Shown here piece by piece: positions 44,072-54,172 of a stretch of 64,000 nt of DNA. The DNA comes from Alishewanella aestuarii B11 (GTDB lineage: Bacteria; Pseudomonadota; Gammaproteobacteria; Enterobacterales; Alteromonadaceae). Made by a program: the position numbers and the translations under genes. Under the pieces are notes generated by a model. That model did not search any database and had not been told where the DNA came from. It saw only the letters and a list, made by a program, of their open reading frames with translations. Position 1 is the stretch's first letter, and the number at the start of each line of letters is the position of its first letter. The stretch lies in NCBI RefSeq assembly GCF_000280055.1, contig NZ_ALAB01000024.1:1-64000 (forward strand). The letters are read 5' to 3'.

Positions 44072-46645
44072 ATGAGCGATCTTCGTCAGCCAAAACGTTT
44101 AGCGGACTATCAGATCCCGGCCTTTGTGATTGAGCAAACCAGGTTGCGGATTGAGCTGCATCCGACCGCAACCCGGGTGCAGTCTGAGTTAGTATTCCGA
44201 CGCCAGAGTGCAGGACCTTTGTGGTTAGATGGTCAGGCCTTAACCTTAATCAGTATCCAGCTGAATGGGCAGCCATTGCAGCAGACAGAGTATCAGCTGA
44301 ATGACAAAGGACTAATGATCACCGATCCGGGGGCAAGCGGTAGCCTGCAACTGGTTACTGAAATAAATCCTGAGCAGAATACTGCGCTGGAAGGCTTATA
44401 TCTGGCAGAAGGGGTATATTGCACACAATGTGAAGCGGAAGGCTTTCGGCGGATCACCTATTACCCGGACCGACCCGATGTACTGTCAGTATTTACCACT
44501 ACGCTGGTCGCTGATACGGCGCAGCTGCCGTTTTTACTGTCGAACGGTAACAAGGTTGCAACCGAGCTACTGGCCGATGGCCGTACAGCGGTTACCTGGC
44601 ATGATCCCTTTCCCAAACCCAGTTATTTGTTTGCGCTGGTTGCCGGCGATTTTGACCGGTTGGCTGATCGTTTTACCACTGCCGGTGGCCGTGAGGTAGA
44701 GCTGGAGTTTTTTGTCGAGAAAGGTAAGGGCAGTCGTGCCGGTTTTGCGCTGTCGTCACTGAAGCGGGCGATGCGTTGGGATGAGCAGCGTTTTGGTCTG
44801 GAATATGATCTTGATCGCTATATGGTCGTCGCCGTTGATTTTTTTAATATGGGGGCGATGGAAAATAAAGGGCTGAATATTTTCAATAGCAAGTACGTAC
44901 TGGCAGACGATGTTACCGCCACCGATCGTGATTACTTTAATATCGAATCTATTATCGGCCATGAATATTTTCATAACTGGACGGGCAACCGTGTCACCTG
45001 CCGCGACTGGTTTCAGCTGAGTTTAAAAGAGGGCTTAACAGTATTTCGCGATCAGGAGTTTAGCGCCGATATGGCCTCTGCCACCCTGACCCGGATTGAT
45101 GCGGTAAAGCTGATCCGTACTGCCCAATTTGCCGAAGATGCCAGCCCGATGGCGCATCCGATCCGCCCGCCGCAAGTGCTGGAAATGAATAATTTCTACA
45201 CGGTCACAGTGTATGATAAGGGCGCCGAGGTGATCCGGATGTTGCAAACCTTGCTCGGACGTGACGGCTTTACTGCAGGTCATAGTCTGTATTTACAGCG
45301 CCATGATGGGCAGGCGGTAACCTGTGATGATTTTGTGCAGGCCATGCAGGATGCCACCGGTCAGGATCTAACGCAGTTCCGCCGTTGGTATAGTCAGTCC
45401 GGTACGCCGGAGTTAACCGTTGCCAGCCATTATGATCCGGACAAGCAGCAACTCAGACTGCAGCTGCGTCAACACACCGCTGCAACAGCTGATCAAATGT
45501 CCAAATTGCCGTTGGTGATCCCGGTAAAAATTGAGATCCTGCAACCTGCAACGGGTCGCCGCCAGCAACAGCTGTTGGTGTTAAGTGCCGAGTCGGGGGA
45601 ATTTCTGTTCAATGATATTGCTGATAGCCCCCTGATAGTCTGGCTGGAGGATTTCTCCGCGCCGGTTAAGTTGCATTGCCAGTACAGTGCCGGGCAGTGG
45701 CTGAGCATTGCCGAGCTGGCCAGCAATGATTTTGCACGCTGGGATGCGATGCAGCAATACTGGAGTCAGTTGTTACAGCAGGCTATCGCTGCGGCTGAGC
45801 TACCAACGTTAAGTCCGGCTTTGCTTGCGCTGTATCGCCGTTGGTTGCAACAGCCGCTGGCTGATCTGGCGTTAACGGCGGAGCTGTTACAGCTGCCGGA
45901 TTTTGATAGTCTGGCTGAGCAGTATCAGCAGATCCCGGTCGAGGCGTTGGTGCAGGCGCTGGATAGCCTGCAGCAGCAACTGGCCACGGCCTTGTATGAA
46001 GATTGGTTGGCCTGTTACCAGCGTTTAACCCTAACACCTTATGTTTATGAACAAACGCAAGTTGGCTGCCGGGCGCTACGGAATCTATGTTTAAGCTATC
46101 TGGTGCACGGTGCAGCGGGTGCCGCTTTAATGCAGCAACAATACCACAGTGCTGACAATATGACCGATCGTCTGGCGGCTTTGCGTTGTGGCCAGTTAGC
46201 AGGAGTAGCCGAAACAGCCGCCTTGCTAAAGGATTTCGCGGCGCGCTTTGCTGACGATGTACAGGTATTGGACAAGTACTTTAATCTGGTCGTCAGCTCG
46301 CCCAAAGCGCAAGTTTTTGCTGCCATGGTGCAGTTAACCGAGCATCCGGCCTTTAGCTGGAAGAATCCAAACCGGGTCAGGGCGGTGTATGGCGCATTTT
46401 CACAGCGTAATCCGGCGCAATTTCATCGGGCTGATGGTGAGGGTTACCGTCTGCTGGCCGATGTCGTAGGCCGGCTGGATCAGGTTAATCCGCAGCTGGC
46501 GGCACGCTTAATTACGCCGCTGTTATCCTGGCAGCGCTATGATCAGCAGCGGCAGCAGATTTTAATCGCCTTACTACAGCAATTGGCTAAGCGTAGTGAT
46601 CTATCCGATGACCTGTATGAGAAGGTTAGTAGAAGCCTGGTATGA
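44072..46645 (+). CDS. pepN: Aminopeptidase N, 857 aa
   Basis: PepN is a cytoplasmic M1 zinc aminopeptidase that completes protein turnover and uses peptides. The substrate motif GAMENKG is near residue 260 and the zinc site HEYFHNW at 297, with the third ligand Glu in LKEGLTVFRD near 319. The length and the four-domain layout match E. coli PepN. AGGAA lies before the ATG. Its last four bases overlap the DUF2835 gene. Confidence 0.96.
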   Translation: MSDLRQPKRLADYQIPAFVIEQTRLRIELHPTATRVQSELVFRRQSAGPLWLDGQALTLISIQLNGQPLQQTEYQLNDKGLMITDPGASGSLQLVTEINPEQNTALEGLYLAEGVYCTQCEAEGFRRITYYPDRPDVLSVFTTTLVADTAQLPFLLSNGNKVATELLADGRTAVTWHDPFPKPSYLFALVAGDFDRLADRFTTAGGREVELEFFVEKGKGSRAGFALSSLKRAMRWDEQRFGLEYDLDRYMVVAVDFFNMGAMENKGLNIFNSKYVLADDVTATDRDYFNIESIIGHEYFHNWTGNRVTCRDWFQLSLKEGLTVFRDQEFSADMASATLTRIDAVKLIRTAQFAEDASPMAHPIRPPQVLEMNNFYTVTVYDKGAEVIRMLQTLLGRDGFTAGHSLYLQRHDGQAVTCDDFVQAMQDATGQDLTQFRRWYSQSGTPELTVASHYDPDKQQLRLQLRQHTAATADQMSKLPLVIPVKIEILQPATGRRQQQLLVLSAESGEFLFNDIADSPLIVWLEDFSAPVKLHCQYSAGQWLSIAELASNDFARWDAMQQYWSQLLQQAIAAAELPTLSPALLALYRRWLQQPLADLALTAELLQLPDFDSLAEQYQQIPVEALVQALDSLQQQLATALYEDWLACYQRLTLTPYVYEQTQVGCRALRNLCLSYLVHGAAGAALMQQQYHSADNMTDRLAALRCGQLAGVAETAALLKDFAARFADDVQVLDKYFNLVVSSPKAQVFAAMVQLTEHPAFSWKNPNRVRAVYGAFSQRNPAQFHRADGEGYRLLADVVGRLDQVNPQLAARLITPLLSWQRYDQQRQQILIALLQQLAKRSDLSDDLYEKVSRSLV

Positions 46646-46866
46646 GTCGCAGCTATTTGTTTGGGGCATTTTTGTCAGTTGAAAAATGTCAGCGTTATTA
46701 CCAAGGGCAATCGCGCTACGTGCTGGTTACCGCGGACAGTGGCGAGCGGATCCAGCTCGCTTTCCGGCATTTCCAACCCTTTATCAGCGCCATTGGCATC
46801 CGTGGCCGTTTCCGGTTAACGGTAACGGACAATGGAGAATTTTTGCAACTGGAAAAAATTAATTAG
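46642..46866 (+). CDS. DUF2835-family protein, 74 aa
   Basis: The ATG at 46642 overlaps the end of pepN by four bases, so translation is coupled. The 74-residue protein fits DUF2835: a first strand region with SRSYLFGAFLSVEKCQRYYQG, then GERIQLAFRHFQPFISAIGIRGRF. The family is a small uncharacterised gammaproteobacterial one, sometimes confused with topoisomerase-related proteins. There is no membrane helix or signal. Its place behind pepN is common in this order as far as I recall. Function is unknown. Confidence 0.82.
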   Translation: MSRSYLFGAFLSVEKCQRYYQGQSRYVLVTADSGERIQLAFRHFQPFISAIGIRGRFRLTVTDNGEFLQLEKIN

Positions 46867-47190
46867 AGTTTATACTTTAAACAAGAGATTAAAACATTAA
46901 CTTGCATTATTAGCTGGTTTGACCTTTAATTTCATTAGCTTAGCTTTAGGTGTAGCTGGTCCGGCCTGCAAGGTTAAACTGTAAACCGTCGATGCCAGCG
47001 CCTAATACCGCAATACGGTTAAAAATTGAATAAAAATCAACAGATTTACATTTAGGCAAGCCTTGCTAACGCCGGTAAATGATGTAATTATTTTAATGAA
47101 AGGAACTGGTTTGAGCTCTGCTCAGCTACCAGCACAATAAATAAAAAAGCACATAACACTACCTGTCGGGACAGGGGGGGAGACAACAAC
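46867..47190. promoter_or_regulatory. 324-bp intergenic region before the DUF1302 gene
   Basis: I see no gene here. The stretch is AT-rich and contains several possible promoter elements (for example TTGCTA at 47063 with TAATTA at 47085, spacing 16), none of them strong. The long leader ends with a very strong GGGGGGGAG ribosome site about 10 bases before ATG 47191. The length suggests regulated expression of the following envelope module. Confidence 0.4.
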
Positions 47191-49266
47191 ATGAAGAAAA
47201 GGCCAATCCGCTTTGCAAAAAGTCCGTTGGCAGCCGGTATTGCCACCGCGCTGTTCGCGCTGTCTTATGCACCGGCTCAGGCAGCCACTTTTAATTTCGG
47301 TGATGTAGAAGTGGTGTTTGACTCGACCTTCTCATACGGTGCCAGTTGGCGCACTGAGGAGCGTAATTGGGACACTATTGCCAAAGTCAATCATCCACGC
47401 TTTAACTGGACCGGTTACAACGCTGCGACTAACGTTATCTATACTCCCTCCGAAATTTGGCTCAGACCGGGCGCCTATTCCAGCAACGGCGACGCCGGCA
47501 ACCTGAATTTCGACCGTGGTGATATGTTCAGTAGTATGTTTAAAGGCTTGCACGAGTTGTCGATTAAGAAAGATAACATCGGTTTCTTTAGCCGTTTTAT
47601 GTACTTCTATGACACAGCAATGAACAGAGGCAGCTTTGCCTATACTAATCCGCTCAGTGGTAACAAGGTTGATCCTTGTGACGATAAACGCTCGCGCGAA
47701 CTCGCCTGTAAAGATATACGTTTACTTGATGCCTTTGTTTACGGCAACTTCTCCTTTAACGATGGTATGAATCCGGTCACTATCCGGGTGGGTAATCAGG
47801 TATTGAGCTGGGGTGAAAGCACCTTTATCCCGCACGGTATCAATATTACGCCGGTCGACGTCGGGATCCTGCGCGCACCGGGTGCGGATTTAAAAGAAGC
47901 CTTTATTCCTACCGGTATGGTAACGCTGGCTGTCGGTCTGACCGATCAACTGTCAGCAGAGTTGTTCTATCAGTACAGCTGGCAGGAAAGCTATCTGCCA
48001 CCTCCGGGCACTTACTTCTCAACTAACGACTTTGCTGGCCGCGGTGGTTATGCCCAGAATATTCAGTTAGGTTTCTCCGGTAACCCGGATATTGACCTGG
48101 CGTTCATACTGCAAAATCTGAATGGTTTAGGTGCTGCGGTAGCGGCCGGTCAGATTTCTGCTGCCCAGGCATCACAAATTTATCTGGCGTATCCTACCAA
48201 GGTTGCACTGCGGCCTTTTGGTGATGCCGGTGAAATTAAGCCCGATGATGGCGGTCAGTACGGTATTAAACTGGAATATTTCGCGCCTAACTTAGGCGAT
48301 ACCGAGTTTGCGCTGTATTACATGAATTATCACAGCCGGGTGCCGGTGATCTCAGGTATTGCCTCAGATTTCCGCCAGCAGGCGATTCAGGCCGACCTGG
48401 GTTATCTGGTACAAAACGCCGGTAATCTGAACAAAGACAATGTACAGAACCTGCGGGCCTTCTCTAAAGGCTTACTGGAATATCCGGAAGATATCAAACT
48501 TTACGGCTTTAGCTTTAACACCAACTGGGGTACGACCTCGGTCGCCGGTGAAATCGCTTACCGTAAAGATGAACCGCTACAGATCGACGACGTGGAAATT
48601 CTGTATGCCGGTATGCCAGAGCAGCTAGGTAATGCCGGTATTCGTCCGGATCTGGTCGGTATCTCGCAACTTGGTCGTTTTATTGGTACCAAAGCGACAC
48701 CGGGAGATTATGCCCAAGGCTATATCTTACGTGATACCGTGCAAGCACAAACAACCATTACTCATCTGTTTGGCCCGACGCTGGGTGCAGATAACTTCAC
48801 AATGTTAGCGGAAGTGGGTGGCGTGCGGATTAACAATATGCCAGCGCAGGACGTGCTGCGGCTAAATGGTCCTAATACTGACCGTAGCGGCGCGCCATTA
48901 ATTGGTGCTAATGGTCCGTCACAAGGTTTACACACTGGTTTATCGAATGGCCCTGAAACTAACCCGTTTCCAACGGCATCGGCCTGGGGTTACCGGGTGT
49001 TAGCCAAGGCGGATTACAACAACGTTTTTGCCGGGGTGAACTTATCACAGCGTCTGGTGTTCTCACATGATGTGAACGGTATCACACCTGATCCGTTGTT
49101 TATGTTTGTCAAAGATCGTAAGTCCGCTTCTTATGCGGTGTCTTTCGACTACCTGAACAAATGGTCTGGCGAATTAAGTTATAACTGGTTCTGGGGCGGC
49201 GTGGGCACTACCAATAACACCGCTGACCGTGACTTTATTTCTTTCAATATCAAGTACTCTATTTAA
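47191..49266 (+). CDS. DUF1302 outer-membrane protein, 691 aa
   Basis: A signal peptide (residues 1-32, ending APAQAA) leads into a large beta-rich protein of the DUF1302 family. The recognisable parts are FGDVEVVFDSTFSYGASWRTE, GNQVLSWGESTFIPHGINITP and the C-terminal ISFNIKYSI, where a final aromatic-poor strand ends the barrel. Members are predicted outer-membrane barrels, often next to DUF1329 and RND genes, and I recall them in clusters for hydrophobic-compound use. Here it heads the module DUF1302-DUF1329-YCF48-RND. The two Cys near residue 160-170 could form a loop disulfide. Confidence 0.92.
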   Translation: MKKRPIRFAKSPLAAGIATALFALSYAPAQAATFNFGDVEVVFDSTFSYGASWRTEERNWDTIAKVNHPRFNWTGYNAATNVIYTPSEIWLRPGAYSSNGDAGNLNFDRGDMFSSMFKGLHELSIKKDNIGFFSRFMYFYDTAMNRGSFAYTNPLSGNKVDPCDDKRSRELACKDIRLLDAFVYGNFSFNDGMNPVTIRVGNQVLSWGESTFIPHGINITPVDVGILRAPGADLKEAFIPTGMVTLAVGLTDQLSAELFYQYSWQESYLPPPGTYFSTNDFAGRGGYAQNIQLGFSGNPDIDLAFILQNLNGLGAAVAAGQISAAQASQIYLAYPTKVALRPFGDAGEIKPDDGGQYGIKLEYFAPNLGDTEFALYYMNYHSRVPVISGIASDFRQQAIQADLGYLVQNAGNLNKDNVQNLRAFSKGLLEYPEDIKLYGFSFNTNWGTTSVAGEIAYRKDEPLQIDDVEILYAGMPEQLGNAGIRPDLVGISQLGRFIGTKATPGDYAQGYILRDTVQAQTTITHLFGPTLGADNFTMLAEVGGVRINNMPAQDVLRLNGPNTDRSGAPLIGANGPSQGLHTGLSNGPETNPFPTASAWGYRVLAKADYNNVFAGVNLSQRLVFSHDVNGITPDPLFMFVKDRKSASYAVSFDYLNKWSGELSYNWFWGGVGTTNNTADRDFISFNIKYSI

Positions 49267-49282
49267 GGGACGAGCGCGAATT

Positions 49283-50644
49283 ATGAAAAAACTCACCCTA
49301 TTAGCATCAGCTGTTGCGCTGGTGTTCAGTTGTAATGCTCTGGCAAAGTTACCGGCAGATCAGGTGGCGCGTCTGGGGCAGGACTTAACGCCGGTTGGCG
49401 CTGAGAAAGCAGGTAATGCTGCCGGTACCATTCCAGAGTGGACTGGCGGTATTCTGGCAGCACCAGCGGGTTATAAGCCAGGTGATCATCATCCTAATCC
49501 GTTTGCGGATGATAAAATCCTGTTTACTATTACCAAAGCCAACCTGGAGCAATACCGGCAATTCCTGAGCCCGGGGCAGATTGCGTTGTTTGATCTGTAT
49601 CCTGATACGTTCAAAATGAATATCTACCCAACTCGTCGTAGTGCTTCATTTCCACAATATTTTTATGATGCTACTAAGAAGATTGCCGCTAACGCCGAAT
49701 TAGTTGAGGGTGGTAATGGTCTGCGTAATGCTGCCATTGGTATTCCGTTCCCGATCCCAAGCAATGGCCTGGAAGCGATTTGGAACCATATCGTCCGTTA
49801 CCGTGGTGTTGCGGCCAGCCGTAATGGTGGCCAGGCTGCACCAACTGCGCAGGGCGCTTATACCATTATCGGCTTTGACGAGCAGATTATGTTTAAGTAT
49901 TCCCACCCGGATGCGACCCCGGAAGTACTGCAGTCTGAAAATATTCTGTTCCGCTTTAAGCAAAGCGTCACCACGCCAGCCCGTCTGGCCGGTACTGCTT
50001 TATTAGTACACGAAACCATGGACCAGGTGGCAACGCCGCGTCAGGCCTGGACCTATAACACCGGTCAGCGTCGGGTGCGTCGCGCGCCAAACGTGGCCTA
50101 CGATGCGCCAGGTACGGCATCGGATGGTCTGCGTACTACCGATGATTTTGATATGTTTAACGGCTCGCCTGACCGTTACAACTGGGAGTTAAAAGGTAAG
50201 CGCGAAATGTATATCGCTTACAATGACTACAAGTTGCACAGCAATAATCTGAAGTACTCAGATATTCTGATGCCTGGTCATATTAATCCTGAACATGTTC
50301 GTTATGAGAAACACCGGGTCTGGGTAGTGGAAGCGACCTTGAAAGAGGGTACCCGACACGTTTATGGCAAACGGGTGTTCTTTATCGATGAGGATAGCTG
50401 GCAGATCCATGTTGCCGATCTGTACGACAACCGTGGTGATCTGTACCGCGTTGCCGTGGCGCACGGTTTAAACTACTACGAAGTACCAACGCACTGGAGT
50501 ACGCTGGAAGTTTATCATGACCTGAACTCGCGCCGTTATATCGCGATTGGTCTGGATAACGAAGATAAGATGTATGACTTCTCTGTCACCTTATCTGATA
50601 ACGACTTCACACCAGCATCGCTGCGTCGTGAGGGTACCCGCTAA
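49283..50644 (+). CDS. DUF1329 secreted protein, 453 aa
   Basis: The start is ATG 49283, which gives a clean signal peptide (residues 1-22, ending CNALAK). Upstream in-frame Met at 49229 lies within the preceding gene and is rejected. DUF1329 phrases are LTPVGAEKAGNAAGTIPEWTGG near residue 35 and, later, RYEKHRVWVVEATLKEGTRH and KRVFFIDEDSWQI. LolB-like folds have been suggested for the family, which would fit lipid carriage through the periplasm. It begins 16 bases after the DUF1302 stop and is followed by a terminator-like hairpin. Confidence 0.92.
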   Translation: MKKLTLLASAVALVFSCNALAKLPADQVARLGQDLTPVGAEKAGNAAGTIPEWTGGILAAPAGYKPGDHHPNPFADDKILFTITKANLEQYRQFLSPGQIALFDLYPDTFKMNIYPTRRSASFPQYFYDATKKIAANAELVEGGNGLRNAAIGIPFPIPSNGLEAIWNHIVRYRGVAASRNGGQAAPTAQGAYTIIGFDEQIMFKYSHPDATPEVLQSENILFRFKQSVTTPARLAGTALLVHETMDQVATPRQAWTYNTGQRRVRRAPNVAYDAPGTASDGLRTTDDFDMFNGSPDRYNWELKGKREMYIAYNDYKLHSNNLKYSDILMPGHINPEHVRYEKHRVWVVEATLKEGTRHVYGKRVFFIDEDSWQIHVADLYDNRGDLYRVAVAHGLNYYEVPTHWSTLEVYHDLNSRRYIAIGLDNEDKMYDFSVTLSDNDFTPASLRREGTR

Positions 50645-50656
50645 ACCGGGTGCCGG

Positions 50657-50687
50657 AAAAAGGCTGGCTCGAGCCAGCCTTTTTTTT
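50657..50687 (+). terminator. Hairpin with T-run after DUF1329
   Basis: AAAAAGGCTGGCTC (50657-50670) pairs exactly with GAGCCAGCCTTTTT (50671-50684), followed by more T residues. It is a strong intrinsic terminator, so DUF1302-DUF1329 may be expressed in excess of the next two genes, or read-through supplies them. Confidence 0.88.
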
Positions 50688-50736
50688 AACTGCAGGCATC
50701 AGCCTGCGCTTGATAATCAGAGCGTGTAACTAAGCT

Positions 50737-51786
50737 ATGCATAAGTATTTTCTGGCCGGCTGTATGTCGGTGTTGTCCCTGACCCATCTGGCCATTGCCG
50801 TTGCCGAAACTGACGATGAAATTGCCGATGCCGCACCCAAGGCGGCCTTTATGGTACCACTGGCCGAACGCAGTTTATTGACGGATGTGGTCGCGATCCC
50901 AACGGCTGGTTTTGCTGCGGTCGGAGAACGCGGTCATATATTGTTAAGTGCTGATGGTCGGCAGTGGCAGCAGGCGCAGGTACCGGTGCAGGCACTGCTG
51001 ACCTCCGTTTATTTTGTCGATGCGGATTATGGTTGGGCCGTTGGGCACGATGCCACTATTCTGCACACTCAGGATGGCGGCAAGAGCTGGCAGATCCAGC
51101 AATTTCTGCCACAACTCGACAAGCCGTTAATGGATGTCTATTTCTTTGACCGCCAGCGTGGCATGGCCATTGGTGCTTACGGCATGTTCTATACCACTCA
51201 GGATGGCGGTGACAGCTGGCACAAGGCCTTTTATCTGGCACTGGCTTCGGAAGAAGATCAGGAGTTTCTGGCTGAGTTAGCAGAGACTGATCCGGAAGGC
51301 TATTTGTTGGAGCGCGAGTCGGTACTGCCGCACTTTAACCGCTTAATGGTGCAAGGCGATGAAATCCTGATGGTGGGCGAGGCGGGCTTTGTTGCTGTCA
51401 GTCAGGATGGCGGAGAAAATTGGCAACGGCTGGAAAACTTTTATAACGGCTCTTTGTTTGATGTGCATCGCACCAAGCAGGGTTCGTTACTGGTAGCGGG
51501 GCTACGCGGTAATGTGTTTCGCAGCACAGATGACGGCGAAAGCTGGCAAGATATCAGCTTACCGCAATCGGCAACCCTTAATAGCATCTTTGAAGATGAA
51601 CAGGGACAACTTTTCCTGACCGGGAATGCCGGCACCCTGTTACTCAGTAGCGATGATGGGCAAACATTTCGCGATCTGTCGCAAACTGACGGTCGGGCAA
51701 TTTTAAATGGTCTGCCACTGGCAGGACAGTTGGTGCTGGTGACGGAAACTGGTGTGAGATTAACCTCGATAAGTAAGTCTGAATAA
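50737..51786 (+). CDS. YCF48/BNR-repeat secreted protein, 349 aa
   Basis: A signal peptide (about residues 1-23) precedes a beta-propeller made of repeated BNR/Asp-box blades: SADGRQW, TQDGGKSW, TQDGGDSW, SQDGGENW, STDDGESW and SSDDGQTF. This is the YCF48/Hcf136-like fold, known in plants and cyanobacteria for photosystem II assembly and widespread in bacteria next to RND permeases. Its role here is presumably as a periplasmic partner of the RND protein whose gene starts two bases after its stop. The ribosome site is weak. Confidence 0.9.
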   Translation: MHKYFLAGCMSVLSLTHLAIAVAETDDEIADAAPKAAFMVPLAERSLLTDVVAIPTAGFAAVGERGHILLSADGRQWQQAQVPVQALLTSVYFVDADYGWAVGHDATILHTQDGGKSWQIQQFLPQLDKPLMDVYFFDRQRGMAIGAYGMFYTTQDGGDSWHKAFYLALASEEDQEFLAELAETDPEGYLLERESVLPHFNRLMVQGDEILMVGEAGFVAVSQDGGENWQRLENFYNGSLFDVHRTKQGSLLVAGLRGNVFRSTDDGESWQDISLPQSATLNSIFEDEQGQLFLTGNAGTLLLSSDDGQTFRDLSQTDGRAILNGLPLAGQLVLVTETGVRLTSISKSE

Positions 51787-51787
51787 T

Positions 51788-54106
51788 ATGAGTATAAATT
51801 GGCTGGTTAATAAGTTCGAATATAGCCTGTTTCGACATCGCCTGGCGGTGCTGGTGCTGTTTGCGCTGGCCACGCTGTTTTTATTATGGCGGGCCACCGA
51901 CATCAAGCTCGACGCGGCCTTTAGTAAGAATATTCCGCTCAAGCATGAATATATGCAAACCTACCTCAAGCATGAGCAGGATTTTGGTGGCGCCAATAAC
52001 ATCTTGATCGCCATGTGTGATGCCAGTGGCGATATTTTCAATGCTAACTTCTTTGATAACTTCCGCCGTGCTCACGATGATGTGGTGTATACGCCGGGGG
52101 TGGAACGGGTACTGGTTAAATCGCTGTTTAGCCCCAGTACACGCTTTATTGAAGTGGTAGAAGACGGCTTTGCCGGTGGCCCGGTGATCCCGGCTGATTT
52201 TACCGCCGATGCGGAAGGTTTGGCCCGGGTTAAAGAAAACGCCGAGAAAGCGGGCATTGTCGGTCGCATGGTCGCAGATGATTATAGCTGTGCGATGATC
52301 ACCGCCTCCTTGCTGGAGATCGATCCGGAAACCAACCTACCACTTAATACCATCGCCTTTGCCGGCAAGCTGGAAAATGACATCCGCGGTAAATATCAGA
52401 GTGAGCAGATCAGCGTCCATATTATCGGTTTTGCCAAGATGGTGGGCGATGTCGCTGAAGGCGCCAAGGGCGTAGTGGCGTTCTTTGGTATCGCCATAGT
52501 GATTACGACTATTATGGTGTTCCTGTTCTCGCGCTCGGTGATGTTAACGGTACTACCGATAGCCTGTTCCTTGATTGCGGTGGTCTGGCAGATGGGGCTG
52601 TTAACCGTGCTAGGCTTTGGGATCGACCCGATGTCGATTCTGGTGCCATTCCTGGTATTTGCCATCGGCGTCAGCCATGGCGTGCAGATGATCAACTCCA
52701 CCGGGAAAAGGGTTGCCGCCGGCATGAATGCCAAGGCCGCCGCACAAGCCAGTTTCCGTAAGTTACTGGTACCGGGCGGCGTGGCCTTGTTATCAGATAC
52801 GGTCGGTTTCCTGACGCTGCTGATTATCGAAATCGGCGTGATCCGCGAACTGGCGATTACTGCCAGTCTGGGTGTGGCGGTGATTATCCTGACTAACCTG
52901 ATCCTGTTGCCGGTGTTAATGTCTTTTGTGCGCTTTAGCAAGAGCTATCAGCAGCGGGTGTCAGAGCCAAGCCCGGCTACCGAGAAAGTCTGGTATGCGT
53001 TATCGGCCTTTGCGACCCGTCGTTACGCCGCGGTGATCCTGGTATGTACAGCCGCGCTGTTCGCTTACGGTTATTGGCAGAGCCAGCAACTGAAAATTGG
53101 CGATCTGCATGCCGGCGCACCGGCGCTACATGAAGATTCGCGCTATAACCAAGATACGTTTTTGATCACCGACCGTTTTGCGATCTCGGTAGACTATATC
53201 AATGTGATGGTTGAAAGTATCCCAAGTGCCTGTACCAGCCATGACATTATGGACCGGATCGATCAGTTCCAGTGGTTAATGGAGAATGTGCCCGGCGTAC
53301 AGTCAGCGGTGTCTTTGTCCTCGGTATCGAAAGTGATTAACGCCGCCTATAACGAAGGCAATCCGAAATGGCGGGTATTACCGCGCAATACCCAAAGCCT
53401 GGTACAAGCCTCGTCACGGGTTGAAACCAGTACCGGTTTGTTAAACGCCGATTGCTCGGTGATGCCGGTAATGATTTTCCTGGAAGATCACAAAGCTGAA
53501 ACCATTGAGCGGGTTGTGCGCGCTGCCAAGCTACACGGTACTGAACTGGGTGATGCCGAGACCCGCTTTATGTTAGCCACCGGGCCTGCCGGTGTTATGG
53601 CCGCAACCAACGAGGCGGTGAGCGCCGCCCAGCAACCGATGATGTGGTACGTTTATCTTGCAGTGATCGTGCTTTGTTTGTTGAGCTTCCGCTCTGTGAA
53701 AGCGACCGCTGCCGTGATCATCCCACTGTATGTGGTGTCGGTATTGGCAACGGCACTGATGACCAAGCTACAAATCGGTTTAACCGTTTCGACCTTACCG
53801 GTTATTGCATTGGGTGTCGGTATCGGTGTTGACTATGGTATCTATATCCTGTCGACGATGAGCCAACAGCTGCGCGATGGTATGCCGCTGCGGCAGGCCT
53901 ATTTTGAAGCGCTGAAAGAGCGCGGCAGCGCCGTACTCTTTACCGGTATTACACTGGCGATAGGTGTCAGCACCTGGGTATTCTCAGCGCTGAAGTTCCA
54001 GGTAGATATGGGGATCCTGTTGACCTTTATGTTTATTGTAAACATGTTAGGGGCGATAGTAGTACTACCGGCACTGGCTGCATTTTTCTGGCGCAAAAAT
54101 AATTAA
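51788..54106 (+). CDS. RND/MMPL-superfamily permease, 772 aa
   Basis: The protein has two halves, each a long membrane helix followed by a periplasmic domain and a bundle of five helices, the layout of MMPL/HpnN-like exporters. Helical cores are at residues about 18-38, 225-345 (VVAFFGIAIVITTIMVFLF and onward), 415-430 and 620-765. Segments such as FAIGVSHGVQMIN and LGVGIGVDYGIYILS belong to the RND proton-relay region. It lacks a tripartite adaptor gene; lipids or hydrophobic compounds are the usual cargo of this subgroup. Its start two bases after the YCF48 stop implies tight coupling. A terminator follows. Confidence 0.92.
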   Translation: MSINWLVNKFEYSLFRHRLAVLVLFALATLFLLWRATDIKLDAAFSKNIPLKHEYMQTYLKHEQDFGGANNILIAMCDASGDIFNANFFDNFRRAHDDVVYTPGVERVLVKSLFSPSTRFIEVVEDGFAGGPVIPADFTADAEGLARVKENAEKAGIVGRMVADDYSCAMITASLLEIDPETNLPLNTIAFAGKLENDIRGKYQSEQISVHIIGFAKMVGDVAEGAKGVVAFFGIAIVITTIMVFLFSRSVMLTVLPIACSLIAVVWQMGLLTVLGFGIDPMSILVPFLVFAIGVSHGVQMINSTGKRVAAGMNAKAAAQASFRKLLVPGGVALLSDTVGFLTLLIIEIGVIRELAITASLGVAVIILTNLILLPVLMSFVRFSKSYQQRVSEPSPATEKVWYALSAFATRRYAAVILVCTAALFAYGYWQSQQLKIGDLHAGAPALHEDSRYNQDTFLITDRFAISVDYINVMVESIPSACTSHDIMDRIDQFQWLMENVPGVQSAVSLSSVSKVINAAYNEGNPKWRVLPRNTQSLVQASSRVETSTGLLNADCSVMPVMIFLEDHKAETIERVVRAAKLHGTELGDAETRFMLATGPAGVMAATNEAVSAAQQPMMWYVYLAVIVLCLLSFRSVKATAAVIIPLYVVSVLATALMTKLQIGLTVSTLPVIALGVGIGVDYGIYILSTMSQQLRDGMPLRQAYFEALKERGSAVLFTGITLAIGVSTWVFSALKFQVDMGILLTFMFIVNMLGAIVVLPALAAFFWRKNN

Positions 54107-54143
54107 AAAATATTTTTGCAAATAATTATGCAATGAAAACCAA

Positions 54144-54172
54144 GAAAATGGCCGAAAGGCCATTTTCTATTT
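54144..54172 (+). terminator. Terminator after the RND gene
   Basis: GAAAATGGCC (54144-54153) and GGCCATTTTC (54158-54167) form a perfect 10-bp stem with a GAAA tetraloop, followed by TATTT. It lies 37 bases after the RND stop codon and closes the envelope module. Confidence 0.82.

Noticed and set aside
52396..52941. 181-residue antisense frame inside the RND gene
   Set aside because: It mirrors the helical repeats of the permease and has no start signals or recognisable domain.
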